Positions 49,126 through 62,494 of a stretch of DNA of 64,000 nt are shown here, in pieces; within the stretch, counting starts at the first letter, position 1, and every line of letters begins with the position of its first letter. The stretch lies in assembly GCA_012295275.1 (NCBI GenBank), contig CM022678.1, positions 19,583,056-19,647,055 of the forward strand. Direction: 5' to 3'. Both the position numbers and the translations under genes were made by a program. Under the pieces are notes generated by a model. That model was not told the DNA's origin. It saw nothing but the letters and a program-made list of their open reading frames with translations, and did no database searches. The DNA comes from Chrysomallon squamiferum (lineage: Eukaryota > Mollusca > Gastropoda > Neomphalida > Peltospiridae).

Positions 49126-49267
49126 CAAAACATTTCATAATTAAACGGTTATCAGATTTGATAAGAAACAGAAGTATATATATTTTTTTTTTTTTTTTTG
49201 TTAATTTTTTTTTTAATATTTATATAAATGATATGATATATAGAATTATAATATTACAACTTTTTTA

Positions 49268-49302
<35 letters not shown>

Positions 49303-49412
49303 AGAATAATTTTTGTTCAGTTTTGTCAGAATAAATAAAATAAGTATGGTGGGTCTTTTATTATTTCTTTTTTTTTTTTAGGTGGATTTGTAGCTGTGAA
49401 TTTCAGGTGTTT

Positions 49413-49446
<34 letters not shown>

Positions 49447-49730
49447 CATCTGTGTATGGTTGAGTAATTTTGGTATAGGTGTATGTGTCTATATTAATGT
49501 ATCTGTATCTGTGTGTGTGTGTGTGTGTGTTATAAAATGTATGTGCAATTGTTAATTACACTAATAACAAAAATGAAACACACACACACACACATATGCA
49601 TACATACAGGGTTTGTTTTACATGTTTTACACTTTTTAAAATAATTTTTGAAATTTGAATTTCAGTAAATGACACTCACAAAAACAGCTGACTGTTATCC
49701 AATGAAAGGTGAAAAAACACATAAAAGAAG

Positions 49731-49789
<59 letters not shown>

Positions 49790-50512
49790 AGGACATCTGT
49801 CTGATGACCAAAACCCGTCTTTCTTTACCTGTTTCTTTCATTGTTATCTCACCTGGACAAGAGGTGAACTCACCTCTGAGTTCTATTGTCAATTACAAAA
49901 GATTTCACCCCCCACCCTGTCCCTGCCACGTCACACACACATCAGTCTGTGATCTTGTTGTAAACCCCTCTCCCCTTAAAAAAACACACTTTTGTAGTCT
50001 TCTCAATTTCTTTATCTTATATCTCATTATAATACTTTTCATTTTTCTTTTCTGTTCTTTTTTTTTTTTTTTTTTTTTGGTTTGTTCTGAAAGTTTCTTT
50101 GTGTTTAAGAGAATTTATCAGTTTTAAAATATGGTATTCAATTAAAATTATCAATTTAAAACATGGTATTTAATTAAAATTATCTCTTTGAAACATAGTA
50201 TTGAACTGAAATTACCAATTTAAAATAATTTTTTTAAAACTGTTTTAAAAATTATTAAATGATTTTTGTCATTATTTTTATTAATAAATAAATTAACAAA
50301 AATTTATTTTAAATATAATTTCAATCATTATTTCAGTTTAATATGAAAATGAATTTGTTATTTTAATGAATAAATATTTTATTATTTAGTAAGTGCAAAA
50401 TAACAACAGTTTTGACATCTTTGCATTTTTCAAATTAATTCTGAAATATATTTACCATTTATAACAGAATTTTTATATTTTGACATCGTTTGTATTTTGA
50501 AATAATACTGCA

Positions 50513-50547
<35 letters not shown>

Positions 50548-50650
50548 GTATGTATGTGTGTATATGTGTGTGTGTGTGTATATATGTATATGTATATAGT
50601 TGTTCTACCAAACAGTATTATTTAAGCAATATAAACATCTTGATTGTAAT
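49126..50650. other. non-coding, poly-T and dinucleotide runs
   Basis: (GT)n at 49269-49300, (TA)n at 49424-49445, an unbroken run of 49 T at 49734-49782, poly-T at 50058-50078 and (TA)n at 50517-50545. No gene. Confidence 0.6.
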
Positions 50651-50754
50651 TCTAACAATGTCCATCTTTTCTGTTTATCTTTTTAATTGCAAACAAAATG
50701 TCTCCCTGACATGACAATCTGAACAAAACTTTCCTTTCTACTGAACACATTCCA

Positions 50755-51021
50755 GTGTCCACCTATCTGCCTGCAACCTGCAACACCCCTAAAAACATCC
50801 CCCCTACCGACCCCCCCCCCCCCACCAGAACACTTTGTCATCACAGGACATTCCGGAAAAATCCATATACGACCATTCGTCTCTTTCTTCCTCACATACC
50901 TAAACACACACACACACCCCACACACACATCCCTACCATCTACTACTACTCACCTACCCCTTTCCTCAACTCCTTCATAAAACTCCCACCAATACCCCCA
51001 ACCACCATCCCCCCCACTCAC

Positions 51022-51054
<33 letters not shown>

Positions 51055-51070
51055 ACTCAAACACACACAC
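50755..51070. repeat. C-rich / CA-rich tract
   Basis: Includes a run of 14 C at 50810-50823, repeated CCCC words and (CA)n at 51018-51060. The long open frame on either strand is Pro/Thr or Val/Cys low complexity. Confidence 0.8.
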
Positions 51071-51409
51071 CCCTCTCTCTGGTGAAACTTTGGGACCTTC
51101 CCTGAAGAAGAGAGTGTTGATGTTTTACAGAGAGAGAGAGAGAGCAAGCAGTGAGGCAGGCAGACTTGAATGGCCTGTGTTAAGTATTCTGTAATAATCT
51201 CCAATTTCTGCGTCCTCTGGTGGACACACCAGCTTTTGTGTTTGGCATGTCACTGACCCTGCACAGTTCAAACAGAAGAAAAAAACACATCAGCAGCTGG
51301 TAGTTTGTAGGTCAGCAGATTTGTGTGAGGATCTTACGTTTTGAGCTGTGCATTGTCATGTTTCACTGGACAAGCCAATCACTGCTGGTTGTTAACAAAA
51401 TAATCAACA
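51071..51409. other. non-coding, no feature recognised
   Basis: A short (GA)n at 51130-51144 and otherwise unique sequence without a supported exon. Confidence 0.4.
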
Positions 51410-51860
51410 GTTGTGTACAATGTGTACAATCTTTAACAATCTGTGCGTTTTTAAAATATGAATAGTTGGGAACGATATGTACAATATTTAACAATCTGCG
51501 TTTTTAAAATATCAATAGTTGTGTACAGTATTTAACAATATTTAACAATTGGCGTTTTTAAAATATCAACAGTTGTGTGCAATATGTACAATATTTAACA
51601 ATATGCATTTTAAAATATCAATAGTTATGTACAATATTTAACAATCTGCATTTTTAAAATATCAACAGTTGTTTTGTACAATATTTAACAATCTGCATTT
51701 TTAAAATATCAGCAGTTGTGCACAATACCTAACAGTCTGCATTTTCAAAAATATCAATAGTTGTTGATAACCACTGTATTCAAATTATCAACAGTGGTAT
51801 TCAACAATACTCAACAATCTGTTTTAAAAACATCAGTTAACAAATTATCAGTTTTCTAAG
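51410..51860. repeat. minisatellite, about 50-bp unit
   Basis: About eight diverged copies built on TACAATATTTAACAATCTGC, GTTTTTAAAATATCAA and TAGTTGTG. Confidence 0.88.
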
Positions 51861-52312
51861 AACATCAACTGTTGATGTGTTTTCTAAACAAAGGATGACA
51901 AAATGGGTTCTAAAAAACATCAATAAGTTGATGTTTTTTACACATCATCAACAGTTGATAACAACAAGCCATGTACTGTATCAACTGTGTTCTAAAAATA
52001 TACTGTTGATAATATTCTGCCACCAAATGTACATCCACTGTTGAAAATGTTCTGCACACAAAACATTAGAAATATTTTATTAATCGCTGATAATCTGTGA
52101 TCTACAGACACTTACATTATCAAACACAAATAAAAGATAAGTTACTGAGTTTAATGGAAGACAGTAAACACTGATATCTAGGTAAAGAAAACGATGACAG
52201 GACCTGTAAAATCAAACATGTAGTCAGTCACAGGTAGATAACAAAACATTTATTACTGACCTGAATTGACGTCAGACCACTGAGAAAAGGCTAAAGTGTA
52301 CATGTATCTGTG

Positions 52313-52589
52313 TTTGTGAATGGGTGGGTGGGTGGGTGTTTGTGAATGGGTGGGTGGGTGGGTGTTTGTTTCTCAGTGTGTGTGTGTGTGTAATATATAT
52401 ATATATATGAATATTTGTATAGATGTATGTATGTATGTAGGTATGTAGGTATGTCAGTGTGTGTGTGTGTGTGTGTGTAATATATGGGTGTATTTCTAAA
52501 TATGAGTGTATCTGTTTCTATGTGAATGCATACGTATAAGTATAATGTTTCCCTGTGTATATGTTTCTCTGCATGTCTGTGCACATGTT

Positions 52590-52634
<45 letters not shown>

Positions 52635-52845
52635 CTGCATGTATATCTGTATAACTTTAAGCTCATGTATGTACGTATGTACATATGTATGTGTGTGTGC
52701 GTGTGTGTGTGTGTGCACGTATATGTGCATACATGTCTGCATGTATATCTTTATAACTTTAAGCTCATGTACGTACGTATGTACGTATGTATGTGTGTGT
52801 ACGTATGTACGTATGTATGTGTATGTGTGTGTGTGTTACTGCCCC
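52313..52845. repeat. GGGT repeats, then (GT)n/TATG tracts
   Basis: TGGGTGGGTGGGTGGGTG occurs twice (52319-52364) and could fold as a G-quadruplex on +. GT and ATGT runs follow to 52835, with a paired segment (CTTTAAGCTCATGTA at about 52655 and 52757) that shows a duplication of about 102 bases. Confidence 0.85.
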
Positions 52846-53640
52846 CACTTTGGTCTCTGGTTTCTCTGTTTTGTTATTTCTACCTGGGTGAACAAAGCTG
52901 TGGACTGCAGAAAGACAAACACTCTCCAGTGGCCTGACACGAACTTGACAAATATAAACATCTATTTGTCGCTCGTCTTCACAGAAAACTTCGTTATTGA
53001 TTGTTCGCCGCAAGTAAACAACTTTGCAGGAGAGAGAATTTTTACTTGATAATCAATTGAGATGCAAAATGGGGAGCTGAGAGAGAGAAAATGAAAACTA
53101 GAACAAACAATTAGGATTTTTTTTGTTGTTTTGTGTTTGAGTGTGTTTGTTTGAGCGTGTTTCTGTTTTAAGAAAGAAAAAAAAAGAAAGAAAATTAGCT
53201 GTGGGAAATCAAAATGTAGCACCAAAATGAAAATTACTGAAGCACCAAACATGAAAATTACTGAATTGTAGTAAAACATAAAAATTAATACATATATATA
53301 GTTTTGGGTGGTTTTTTTTAAAACTGGAGAAAAACAGAAACATAAATAAAAATATCTGTTTGTTATTATAAAGAAAAAAAGTTCAAAGAAATGATGTAAA
53401 ATTGAACTGATTCATTTCTGTATGCAAAGTAATAGATTACAATGTCACTTCTGGCCTCCAAACAATGTTATCTTCTGTCTTCGCTATCAAAATGTCTTTT
53501 TTCTAAAGGCTTCTGTGTTAAGCGCATTTGAACTAATGTGATTTTGATGGCAGCTCACAGAGAATAATATTAAATTTAAAAAAAATAAACAATAAATCAA
53601 TGGATATGGATGCCTGCATATATGGATGGAATGTGTTGAT

Positions 53641-53643
<3 letters not shown>
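52846..53643. other. non-coding, no gene seen
   Basis: 52,850-53,040 is complex sequence with CCTGGGTGAACAAAG and CGCTCGTCTTCACAG patches but no frame with good splice sites. The rest is AT-rich. Confidence 0.4.

Positions 53644-53705
<62 letters not shown>
53644..53705. repeat. (GA)n microsatellite
   Basis: About 60 bases, with shorter GA runs following at 53737-53755 and 53766-53781. Confidence 0.95.
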
Positions 53706-53708
<3 letters not shown>

Positions 53709-54465
53709 AAAAACATTCTTTGTATTTTATTAAACTGAGAGAGAGAGAGAGAGAGTTAAAAGATAGAGAGAGAGAGAGAGAGTGAGCATGAGCATGACAT
53801 AGATATAGAAAGACAGAAAAACAGAAAGAGAGGTGTAGTTATTTATAATAATTCTAACAAGTACATATACACATAAAGAGAAGAGTTGTGTCAGTGTAAA
53901 AAATAGCAGAACGATTCTATGCAGTATTAAATAAAAAGGAAATCAAACCAGTGTCTATGAGTAACAATACTAACAAAACCAAACAAAGGAGACACCATCA
54001 CAGAAACCTCAACGACTGCAACAACAACAACAACAAACATGTAGCGACAAATATTAATATTTCTCAGTTTAATTTTTATCTATTAAAAAAAACAAAAAAA
54101 CAAAAAAACCCAGAGTATATGTTACAATGAACTGTCATTAAAATTCTGGTAGCAAATCTCATTTTACACTGTCTGATAATAGTTACACATTTACTGATTT
54201 AGTAATAAAAAAAAAAGGGGGTATGCACAATTCAAAAAAAACGTGCCACACTTTTAAACATTTTATTATCTAAAGTACCCCTGTGTGCTTGTTTATGCTA
54301 GTTTAAACGACAGTGGGTGATGTATGAAGGGCTGAGAGGTTGTGTTCTAACCCAGTGAAGTAAGAAACTAGTTCAGATCACACAGTGATAGATGCTGATC
54401 TGATCTGTCAGTGCCATGTTGACCATAACATACGTCAATCACATCTAGCACTGAAATTACTTTTC
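53706..54465. other. non-coding, no feature recognised
   Basis: AT-rich unique sequence with short A runs and an ACA repeat near 54020. No exon seen. Confidence 0.5.
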
Positions 54466-54479
54466 ATGTGTGTGTGTGT

Positions 54480-54549
<70 letters not shown>

Positions 54550-54568
54550 TCACATGTGCACTGTGTGT

Positions 54569-54607
<39 letters not shown>

Positions 54608-54830
54608 TGTGTGTGTGTGTATGTGTGTGTGTGTCACTACATGTGAAAGTGTGTGTGTGTGTGTGTGTCCATGTGTGTGTGTGTGTGTGTGTGTGTTATA
54701 AAGTTATGTGTATATATATATGTGTGTACACATGTAGGTGTATCTCTGTCAGTGTTTGTATGAATATTCATATGGATATATGTGAATGTGTATGTCAGTG
54801 TAGGTCTATGTGTGTGTGTTTATGTTTGTC

Positions 54831-54866
<36 letters not shown>

Positions 54867-54885
54867 TGTGTTTGTCAGTGTGTGT
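54466..54885. repeat. interrupted (GT)n array
   Basis: Long GT runs separated by short CCATG, CATG and TCACTACATG spacers that recur, so the array grew by duplicating blocks rather than by slippage alone. The open frames are poly Cys-Val artefacts. Confidence 0.92.
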
Positions 54886-55332
54886 GTCCAAATTTTTATC
54901 ATTCAATGTCAATACCCTCCTTTGGTAATGACGTTCTTTTTATTATTATTATTATTTAACATCAGAGATGTCAAAATCTGTTTCCTACTGATTAGACTAC
55001 GTAATTATAAACGTTTGAGAAATCAGTGAACATGCACGCACAACGGTGAGAGATGAGTAACAGTGAGACTCGTGTTGAAATGATAAACACTGGTATTAAC
55101 GGTCACAGCTCATAAAACCTGTTTAAAGATTCCTGCATTAAATAAAAATTTGTCCTGACCTCTGGGAAGTGGTTGACAGCAGGTAATTGTGTTTATGTTG
55201 TATGGCTGCAGGCTGGAAAAAAACACATCAAAACAGTAAAAAAAAATATATATATATGTAAAAAATAAAAAGTACATTTAGCCTCAAGTCTCACTTACTG
55301 ATGTCAAAGTTTTGTGTGTCATAATAAGACAA
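54886..55332. other. non-coding, no feature recognised
   Basis: No supported gene or element. Confidence 0.4.
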
Positions 55333-55391
55333 GGGTCAAGGGGGATGAGGGGGGTCGGGGGAGGGGGGTCGGGGGAGGGAGGGGAGTGGGG
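55333..55391 (+). repeat. G-rich tract, G-quadruplex candidate
   Basis: Nine or ten G runs of three to six within 59 bases, with a GGGGTCGGGGGAGG unit repeated. More than four G3+ runs with loops of one to four bases meets the usual quadruplex pattern. Confidence 0.8.
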
Positions 55392-55446
55392 CTCAGAGGT
55401 TAGAGTACATGACTGAGACATGATGGGATACAGGATCAGTCCTCCA
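55388..55446 (+). mobile_element. tRNA-like SINE head fragment
   Basis: GGGGCTCAGAGGTTAGAGTA resembles the A-box end of tRNA-derived SINEs (GTGGCTCAGTGGTTAGAG), and about 35 bases later GGATCAGTCCTCC resembles a worn B box. The G-rich tract directly precedes it. Too diverged to be a functional tRNA gene. Confidence 0.4.
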
Positions 55447-55479
55447 AAGCACCAAAGTTGGCTTTTTAACCATGTTACC

Positions 55480-55700
55480 CTAATTTTTTCATGTTACCCT
55501 AATTACATTTTACCATTACCAGTGTTACTCTAATTACATTTTGCCATTACCAGTGTTATGCTAATTACATTTTACCATTACCAGTGTTACCCTAATTACA
55601 TTTTACCATTACCAGTGTTACTGTAATTATAGTTTACCATTACCAGTGTTACTGTAATTATATTTTACAATTACTAGTGTTACATTTTGTTACATGGTAA
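55480..55700. repeat. 31-bp minisatellite
   Basis: Six or seven copies of TACCATTACCAGTGTTAC plus [CT]CTAATTACATTT. Confidence 0.92.
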
Positions 55701-56009
55701 TTAAATACACTTATTGCACTAACTGAATTTTAATTGTTACCAATACTACACCATTTTTCATCATTACCAATGCTGCTAATAATTATTTTATCTAATCAGT
55801 AAGAGAAAAAGTGAATATTAAACATTTCTGATGTAACTAGTAACATGTAAGTACATATTTATTTAATGTAGTCTGTGCTTTAATAGATTATATATATATA
55901 AAACTCTAGATTATATACTAAAACACAAACAGTAGATTATCCATTAAAACATAAAGTAGATTATATATATTAAATACAAACAGTAGATGATATATATAAA
56001 CATATATAT
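55701..56009. other. non-coding, no gene seen
   Basis: Loose AGTAGATTATATATTAAA words towards the right end belong to the array that follows. Confidence 0.5.
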
Positions 56010-56295
56010 AAAACGCAGAGTAGATTATCTATTAAAACACGAGTAGGTTATCTATTAAAATACGAGTAGATTATCTATTAAAATACGAGTAGATTATGTA
56101 TTAAAACATGAGTAGACTATTAAAGCACGAGTAGACTATTAAAATACGAGTAGACTGTCTATGAAAGCACGAGTAGACTATTAAAATACGAGTAGACTGT
56201 CTATTAAAGCACGAGTAGACTATTAAAATACGAGTAGACTGTCTATTAAAGCATGAGTAGACTATTAAAACATGAGTAGACTATCTATTAAAACG
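56010..56295. repeat. GAGTAGACTATTAAAATAC array
   Basis: About twelve copies of a 19-23 base unit; the middle part has a 42-base dimer alternating CTATTAAAATAC and CTGTCTATTAAAGCAC. Confidence 0.9.
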
Positions 56296-57093
56296 CAAAC
56301 AATGACGTTATTAAACAGATCATCTCACTTGTCAGCACACATTAGAAAATGACAAAGAGGAGAAATAATGATTGTGAATTACCTCCCTTGCCTGCACTCT
56401 CCTGTCAGGGAGGTGGTGTCACCGAGTGACGTCGACTGAGAAGAAAATTCTTACACAAAGTAGGTCATGCCTGCTGGGCACCATCACGCCTGAGTGAAAA
56501 TGCATGCTGACCCACTTCATTACACACACACTCACACACACACACACACAGACAAAGAAACAGAGAGAGAGGGAGAGAGAGAGAGAGGGCAATCACATTC
56601 ATATAGCTTACAGCAATTTCAGGTAACCCAAATAACAGTGAGGAGAGAAACAGCACAGGACAACTTGTTTCCCACCAGCAAAGCCAGTTCTCATCTCACA
56701 CTTACACCACTAACACACGAGTAAAAAAAAAAACAAGTAATAAAAAAAGATTTTTATTTTATTTTATTTTAATTTTTTTTATTATTATTATTATTTTTAT
56801 TTATTTTTGATATGATGGTCAGAATCCTTACATTTTTTGTATTTATGATTTGGTCATTAAGGATCTTCTTTACTTCTTTTTTTTGTTTTGTTTTTGTTTG
56901 TTTGCTGTTTTTGTTTTTTTTAGTTGCTGTTGTGTGTATTTGTGCGTGTGTGTTCGAGTTTCAATTGTGTGTGTATATTTGATATTTGTTATGTGTGTGT
57001 GTGTCTGTGTGTGTGTGTGTATGTGAAGATTTGATATTAATTGTTTGATTTTGTTGTGTATGTGTTTTTGTTTTATGCCTGTTTGTGTATGTG

Positions 57094-57136
<43 letters not shown>

Positions 57137-57182
57137 TAGTGTATGTATGTATTATATCTGTTTGTATATTTGTATATATGTA

Positions 57183-57228
<46 letters not shown>

Positions 57229-57999
57229 TGTTTGTTTGCCTGAGTGTCTGTGTAATATATATCTATATATATATGTGTGTTTGGATGTGAAATGACATAT
57301 GTACATCAGATAACAGATTTTGTATATATCTAAATATCTAGGTCAGAGTTTTCTGTACCTACCAGATAAACAGATCATGCACTAAAGCATGTACACCTTT
57401 AACAGTGTATTAAACACTACACAAATAATACATCTTAATATATCTATATAACAACACATATAAAAATGTGTGATAATTACAATCAGTAAAAATTATTTTA
57501 ATATCTATTAACATTCACAATGCTGACAGCCATGTAATAAATAACAAAGAATTTGAATTTTAAACCGTTAATAAATTATCCATTTGTATGAAAATATACA
57601 AGCACGTTTTCAAAAACAAAAACAACATATGTATTGTATATACATAATGCATATATATACATATATTATTCATAATTATGCACAAAAAATACACACAAAT
57701 GTAGACAAAAACATAAAAATCCATGTTACTGAAAACATACATTTCAAAATGCACACCCTATTTTAAACATGAATAAACATTTTATAAAAAGAGAAAATAT
57801 ATAAATGAGCTAATCCATTAATTCAAAACAAGGTGTTTTTCTATTTCATCTTTCTTCTGAACTTTTTTTTTTTTTTTTTTTTTATATTCTACAAATTCTG
57901 TTACAAGTGAAATATGCATGCATTTGTTCAGGAAAATATCTTATTAAAAAACGACTGATAGAAATTTTGAAATACAAACAGAAAATATCTCATTTTAGA
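56296..57999. other. non-coding with CA/GA and GT runs
   Basis: (CA)n/(GA)n at 56523-56590, (GT)n at 56995-57020, 57090-57134 and 57186-57228. No supported exon. Confidence 0.6.
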
Positions 58000-58480
58000 A
58001 CCACAGTCCTGCCAGATTTGCTTGTGAATCCTGCCTGATATTTACAGAAGTCATGAATTATACTTTGCAATCCTGCCAACTGTTAGTAAAAGTGGAGAGA
58101 CAATATTTCAATCCTGCCAAATTTTAATTAGAAGTAATATAGATTAACATTACAATCCTGCCAAATTTCTTTTTCAAGAAGCAATGTAACATGAAAAATG
58201 TATCATGTCCTGAGAAGTAACATGAAAAATATATCATGTCCTTCTCAAACATTCCGAAATCCTAAACTTGTCGTATCTTTACAGAAAAACATCTTCCAAT
58301 CCTGCCAGATTTTGTGTCACCTGCATCAAAGACAATACACTCTCCTGCTTATTCTTTTTTTTTTTTTTTTTTTCAGAAAGTGAAATTAACACGATTACAA
58401 TCCTGTGAAGTTTTAAAAATGAAATGAAATTATTACAAATCTTGCCAAATCATTGTTAGACACAATGGAATTATTTCCAT
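58000..58480. repeat. degenerate CAATCCTGCCAAATTTT array
   Basis: The 17-base core returns about nine times every 45-65 bases, with unrelated-looking spacers containing GAAGTAA or ATGAAAAATATA. An old tandem array; weaker copies continue to about 58860. Confidence 0.75.
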
Positions 58481-60065
58481 CCAGCCATTTTTTTTCTTAA
58501 TTCCTTTTTTTTTTCTTTTTGTTTAAATTAAGCAATGGAAAGACAACAAAATCCTGAGCCAAATCTGAACCAGATATACAAATATACAAAAAGGACAGAT
58601 CATCATAATTCTACCAAAACATTTGTGAAGACAGAAAGCAAACATTACCATATTTTTCAAATCTTGTTAAACAGGTTAGAATGGGCAATGCAGGGATCTT
58701 AGTTTTGTGCAGCAGACTGCATGAAAGGAAATGAAGGCTAGTACAGTCCTGCGGAACGTTTTGCTGAATGGATCAAGATGAAAGGACGATGTAATGTTAC
58801 CCAATTCTACCAGATCTTTAAGAGAAAACACAATGGATGAACTTTCTACAAATCCTGTTACCTGTGTGTGCTGAAGTATTTGAAACACACTACAAAAATA
58901 CAAAAGTACAAAACAATATATAACTACATCTTATTATCAAACTCTTGCAAACAGCAAGACCAGAATACTTTATCATTAAGTTAATGTATTTTTAAATGAC
59001 CCTGTCATATACAAATACCAAATAACACAAATATACTGTTATGTAATTTTACAAAATCTAGACTTTTCAGTGATAAAATAATCAGAACATGGTACATTGC
59101 TCTGTATCAGCTAAAAGAAATCTTGCTGTCATGTTTTTGGAAAATATTAAAAATCATCTGTTAAATCTCAGTACAGTTCTACAAACATTTTGTTTTGTGT
59201 TTTCTAATAATAAATTTGTTAGTTTTATTTCTTTTAAAATTGTTATCAAAAAATTCTTTAAATGTACTGAACTGCTGTTAATTATTATTTAAACATATAT
59301 GCATATGTAAAAACATTTACATACACACATACATACATACTTAAAAAAAATAATACAAATACACATACACATATAATATAAACTCATATACACGTGCACA
59401 CATACATATACAAACACACATGCCCAAATATACGTGCACACAAATACACATATATGCACAGATACATGCATGCACATACATACATCTGCACACATGCACA
59501 CACACACACAAATTTAAAGACTGCACATTTAAAAACTCACTGAAGCTGCATGAAGTTGAAACGCTGTTCATGTCCTGCAAGCACATCACTGACCTGCACC
59601 GATGTAGTCAATGACAATGATGACTGCACACATGTAGTAAGTAGGCAGCAACATGCTGTGAGCAACAGGTCCAACCTCCCCCACACCCACATGTATGGGA
59701 ATAAATCAGACAGCGAAAGGGAAGGAGACAAATGAACAAAATGAACAAAAAAAAAAAAGGGGGGAAGGAAGAAATGTTTCAAAGCGAAGGGATCACCAGG
59801 AGGAGGGGGAGGTGGGGGGCAGAGAAAATAAATACCCAACAATTGATTGAATACACACGTACTGTTTGTGTGTGTGCGTGTGCGTGGAGGGCGGGTGGGT
59901 GAGTGCATGTGGGAGGGTGTATATGGGTGGGTGGGGGGTTCAACTGTGGTCACAGGAAAGGAAGTCCAGTCTACATGAATGAATGACAGAAAAGCTGAGA
60001 TTAGGAAAAAGTAAAAAAATAATAAAAAAAAGAAGAATTCAATTGAAGCACCTGGTCGTGGCGTC
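58481..60065. other. non-coding, one complex block
   Basis: CA/ACAT tract at 59320-59515; then 59,530-59,990 is mixed sequence with G-rich patches (59758-59825, 59885-59940). No exon with good splice sites and family similarity. Confidence 0.45.
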
Positions 60066-60069
60066 ACAA

Positions 60070-60155
60070 CTGACAGACGTCTAATGACACCTAGGGGGGA
60101 GAGATGTCTAATGACACTTTGGGGGGATATCTAATGACACAGGAGGGGAGGGAAA
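60070..60155. repeat. triplicated GTCTAATGACAC + G-run unit
   Basis: GTCTAATGACAC (last copy ATCTAATGACAC) is followed each time by a G run (GGGGGG, GGGGGG, GGAGGGGAGGG); period about 30-38 bases. Confidence 0.85.
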
Positions 60156-60847
60156 AGCAGCAAGATCTTAAAATAAAAAAATAATAAAAGATAAATAACT
60201 GCCTGATTGTTACACATGATATCTGTCTCCGCGGCGACAGGTGATGTGTGATGTCAGAGTAATGTCCAGCCGGTGACAAAAGAAAGAGGTGGAGAGCAGA
60301 TCGAGGAAGGATTTACTAAGAAAGAAAAATGATGGCAGCTTTTATTTTTTTCTTCTTTTTCTTTTCTGTTTTTTTTTTTTATTTTTTTTTTACTTCTGCC
60401 TGCGAAGGACAGGTGATGTCAGAGACTTGAGGACAATTGCAGAGAGGCGCAATGAGGACAACGGCACAGCGTTGTGGCGGATGTTGCTAAGTGTTGGATC
60501 AGCATTAGGCGCAGGTTTCCAGTTCAACGTCCTCGCGCGGGGTGGTCAGTGATAGGGACACTGTGAGATGGGAACTGGGGACATGCAACGCAGCACTGAC
60601 AGGATTAGCAGTGGGAGTGAAGTGAAAAATCTCTCCGAACTTTTCTCAAGGGAAATTTCAAACCTTGGTCACTGCTCCACCCTCAGTGAGATCCCCACCC
60701 TAAGTACAGAAAACCTGTACTTAAACATACACCACATACATGAACACACACACACACACACCCACCCAAAGTAGAGAAAATCTTTATACACACACATACA
60801 CGTGTACATGTACGTACACACATGCTTATACACATTCACACACATAT

Positions 60848-60890
<43 letters not shown>

Positions 60891-60914
60891 AATTTATATA
60901 TACATATACACATC

Positions 60915-60946
<32 letters not shown>

Positions 60947-62490
60947 GCTCACACACACATAAACATGTACATACATACATTCAAACATACATACATATTC
61001 CAAGTACATCATCTTAATCAGATTACATTTAGTCTTTAAACATACTGTTCACTGTCATTATTCAAACTTAATGGTTTTCTAGAAATATTCTTTTTATTTA
61101 TTTATTATTATTTTTTATTTTTATTTTTAGATTTAAAGAAATAAAAACACACACACATATACATAAGATAGTAGAATATATCTGTGTCTGAATGTGTGTT
61201 GTTCTTGTTATTTTCTGCACACATTATTTGAACACATGGACAAATTTCTTTTTAAAAATTAATTTTTTAAATGTATGATAGAAGAAATTTTATTTCACAA
61301 AAACAGAATATGTATAAAATATAGAGACACATGTCTGAATTGTAAAACTATAGAATATATATTAAATGTAAAAATCATAAAATTTGTATTAAATGTAAAA
61401 ACCATAAATTTTATGAGAAGAAAAAAACACTTAACAGTTATAAAATGCAAAGAGAAACAAACAATATGTATACAATATAAAAACAAATACACACACACTC
61501 ACACACATAGTGACACACACAAACACAGTGACACAAACACACACAGTGACACACACAAACACATACACAGTGACACAAACACACATACACAGAAGGAATG
61601 CTGATATAAAAAAAATCTAAGGCAATCATTTGAAAAGAATGTAAAGTACAGCAGTGAAATAACAAAAAATCAGTAATGACATTTACAGTCCACAAAATAA
61701 CTGCAAAATAAAACATTTCGAGTAAACATTTTTTTTTTTTTTTTTTTTTTTTGTTCCCTTCTGCTCAGTGATGCAGATCAACACAACCAACATAGGGGCG
61801 AAGTAAGTAAACAGATTTTTTTTTTTTTTTTTTTTTTTTTAAATTCACGACCAGCTTTTCAAATTGAATGAACCTGACACTGCAGCATTCACTGAAAGAT
61901 TAAAAAAAAAAAAAAAAATAAATATATATATATATATGTAAAAAAATTCCTGTGCAGTGTGGACAAGGAATTGAAAACAAACTCTGTTCTCACACGGGGG
62001 GGGGGGAGAGAGCCCATGGTCGGCGAAGCGTGACTCAAGCAGGAGACCCCGAATGCATAATGAGCTAGAAAAATGTTTTTCAAACGGTGACGAGCAGAGC
62101 GTAACAACATGTCACATGTAGCAATAGTAGTAGCAGATAAGCAGTAGTAGTAGGAGTAGTAGTAGTGATAGCTAGGTGCGCGACTACCACTGCTGCAGCT
62201 ACAACATGAGTAACAGCCGCGGTTAGTGAAGACAGCAGATACAGCGTCCATCGTCACACACACACCCCGGGGGGGGCTTGCCCTCCACTGAGGCACGATG
62301 GTCATGTGATGCGAGCGAGATAAACACTTCTTTACAAAACGTGGAGGTGGTGGGGGGGTCGTTGGTCACTGACTGGACTGGACTGGACTGGACTGGACGG
62401 GTGTGTGGTAAGGTTATGTGAACAGGTTCTGCAGTGACTGACTGTTAAAACATTCCTCAACACAACAAACACAACCAACAGTTTCACCTC
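60156..62490. other. non-coding; several complex blocks and CA/TA runs
   Basis: 60,390-60,690 and 61,960-62,330 have balanced composition, the latter with ATG/TAG trinucleotides, G runs at 61997 and 62271 and a GGACT repeat (TGGACTGGACTGGAC) at 62370-62398. CA/TA runs at 60745-60965 and CA-plus-GTGA units at 61490-61590. Poly-T runs at 61731-61752 and 61818-61840. No coding exon supported. Confidence 0.45.
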
Positions 62491-62494
62491 TAAC

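Noticed and set aside
54466-55029. Cys-Val rich ORFs over GT repeats
   Set aside because: Dinucleotide repeat artefacts; the same applies to the His-Thr rich frames on the other strand and to those at 8.6, 52.5, 57.1, 60.8 and 62.5 kb.
61889-62305. - strand ORF of 138 codons in a complex block
   Set aside because: Half of it is TAG/GTA repeat translated as Tyr/Ser, the end is poly-A derived, and no domain or splice site is seen.
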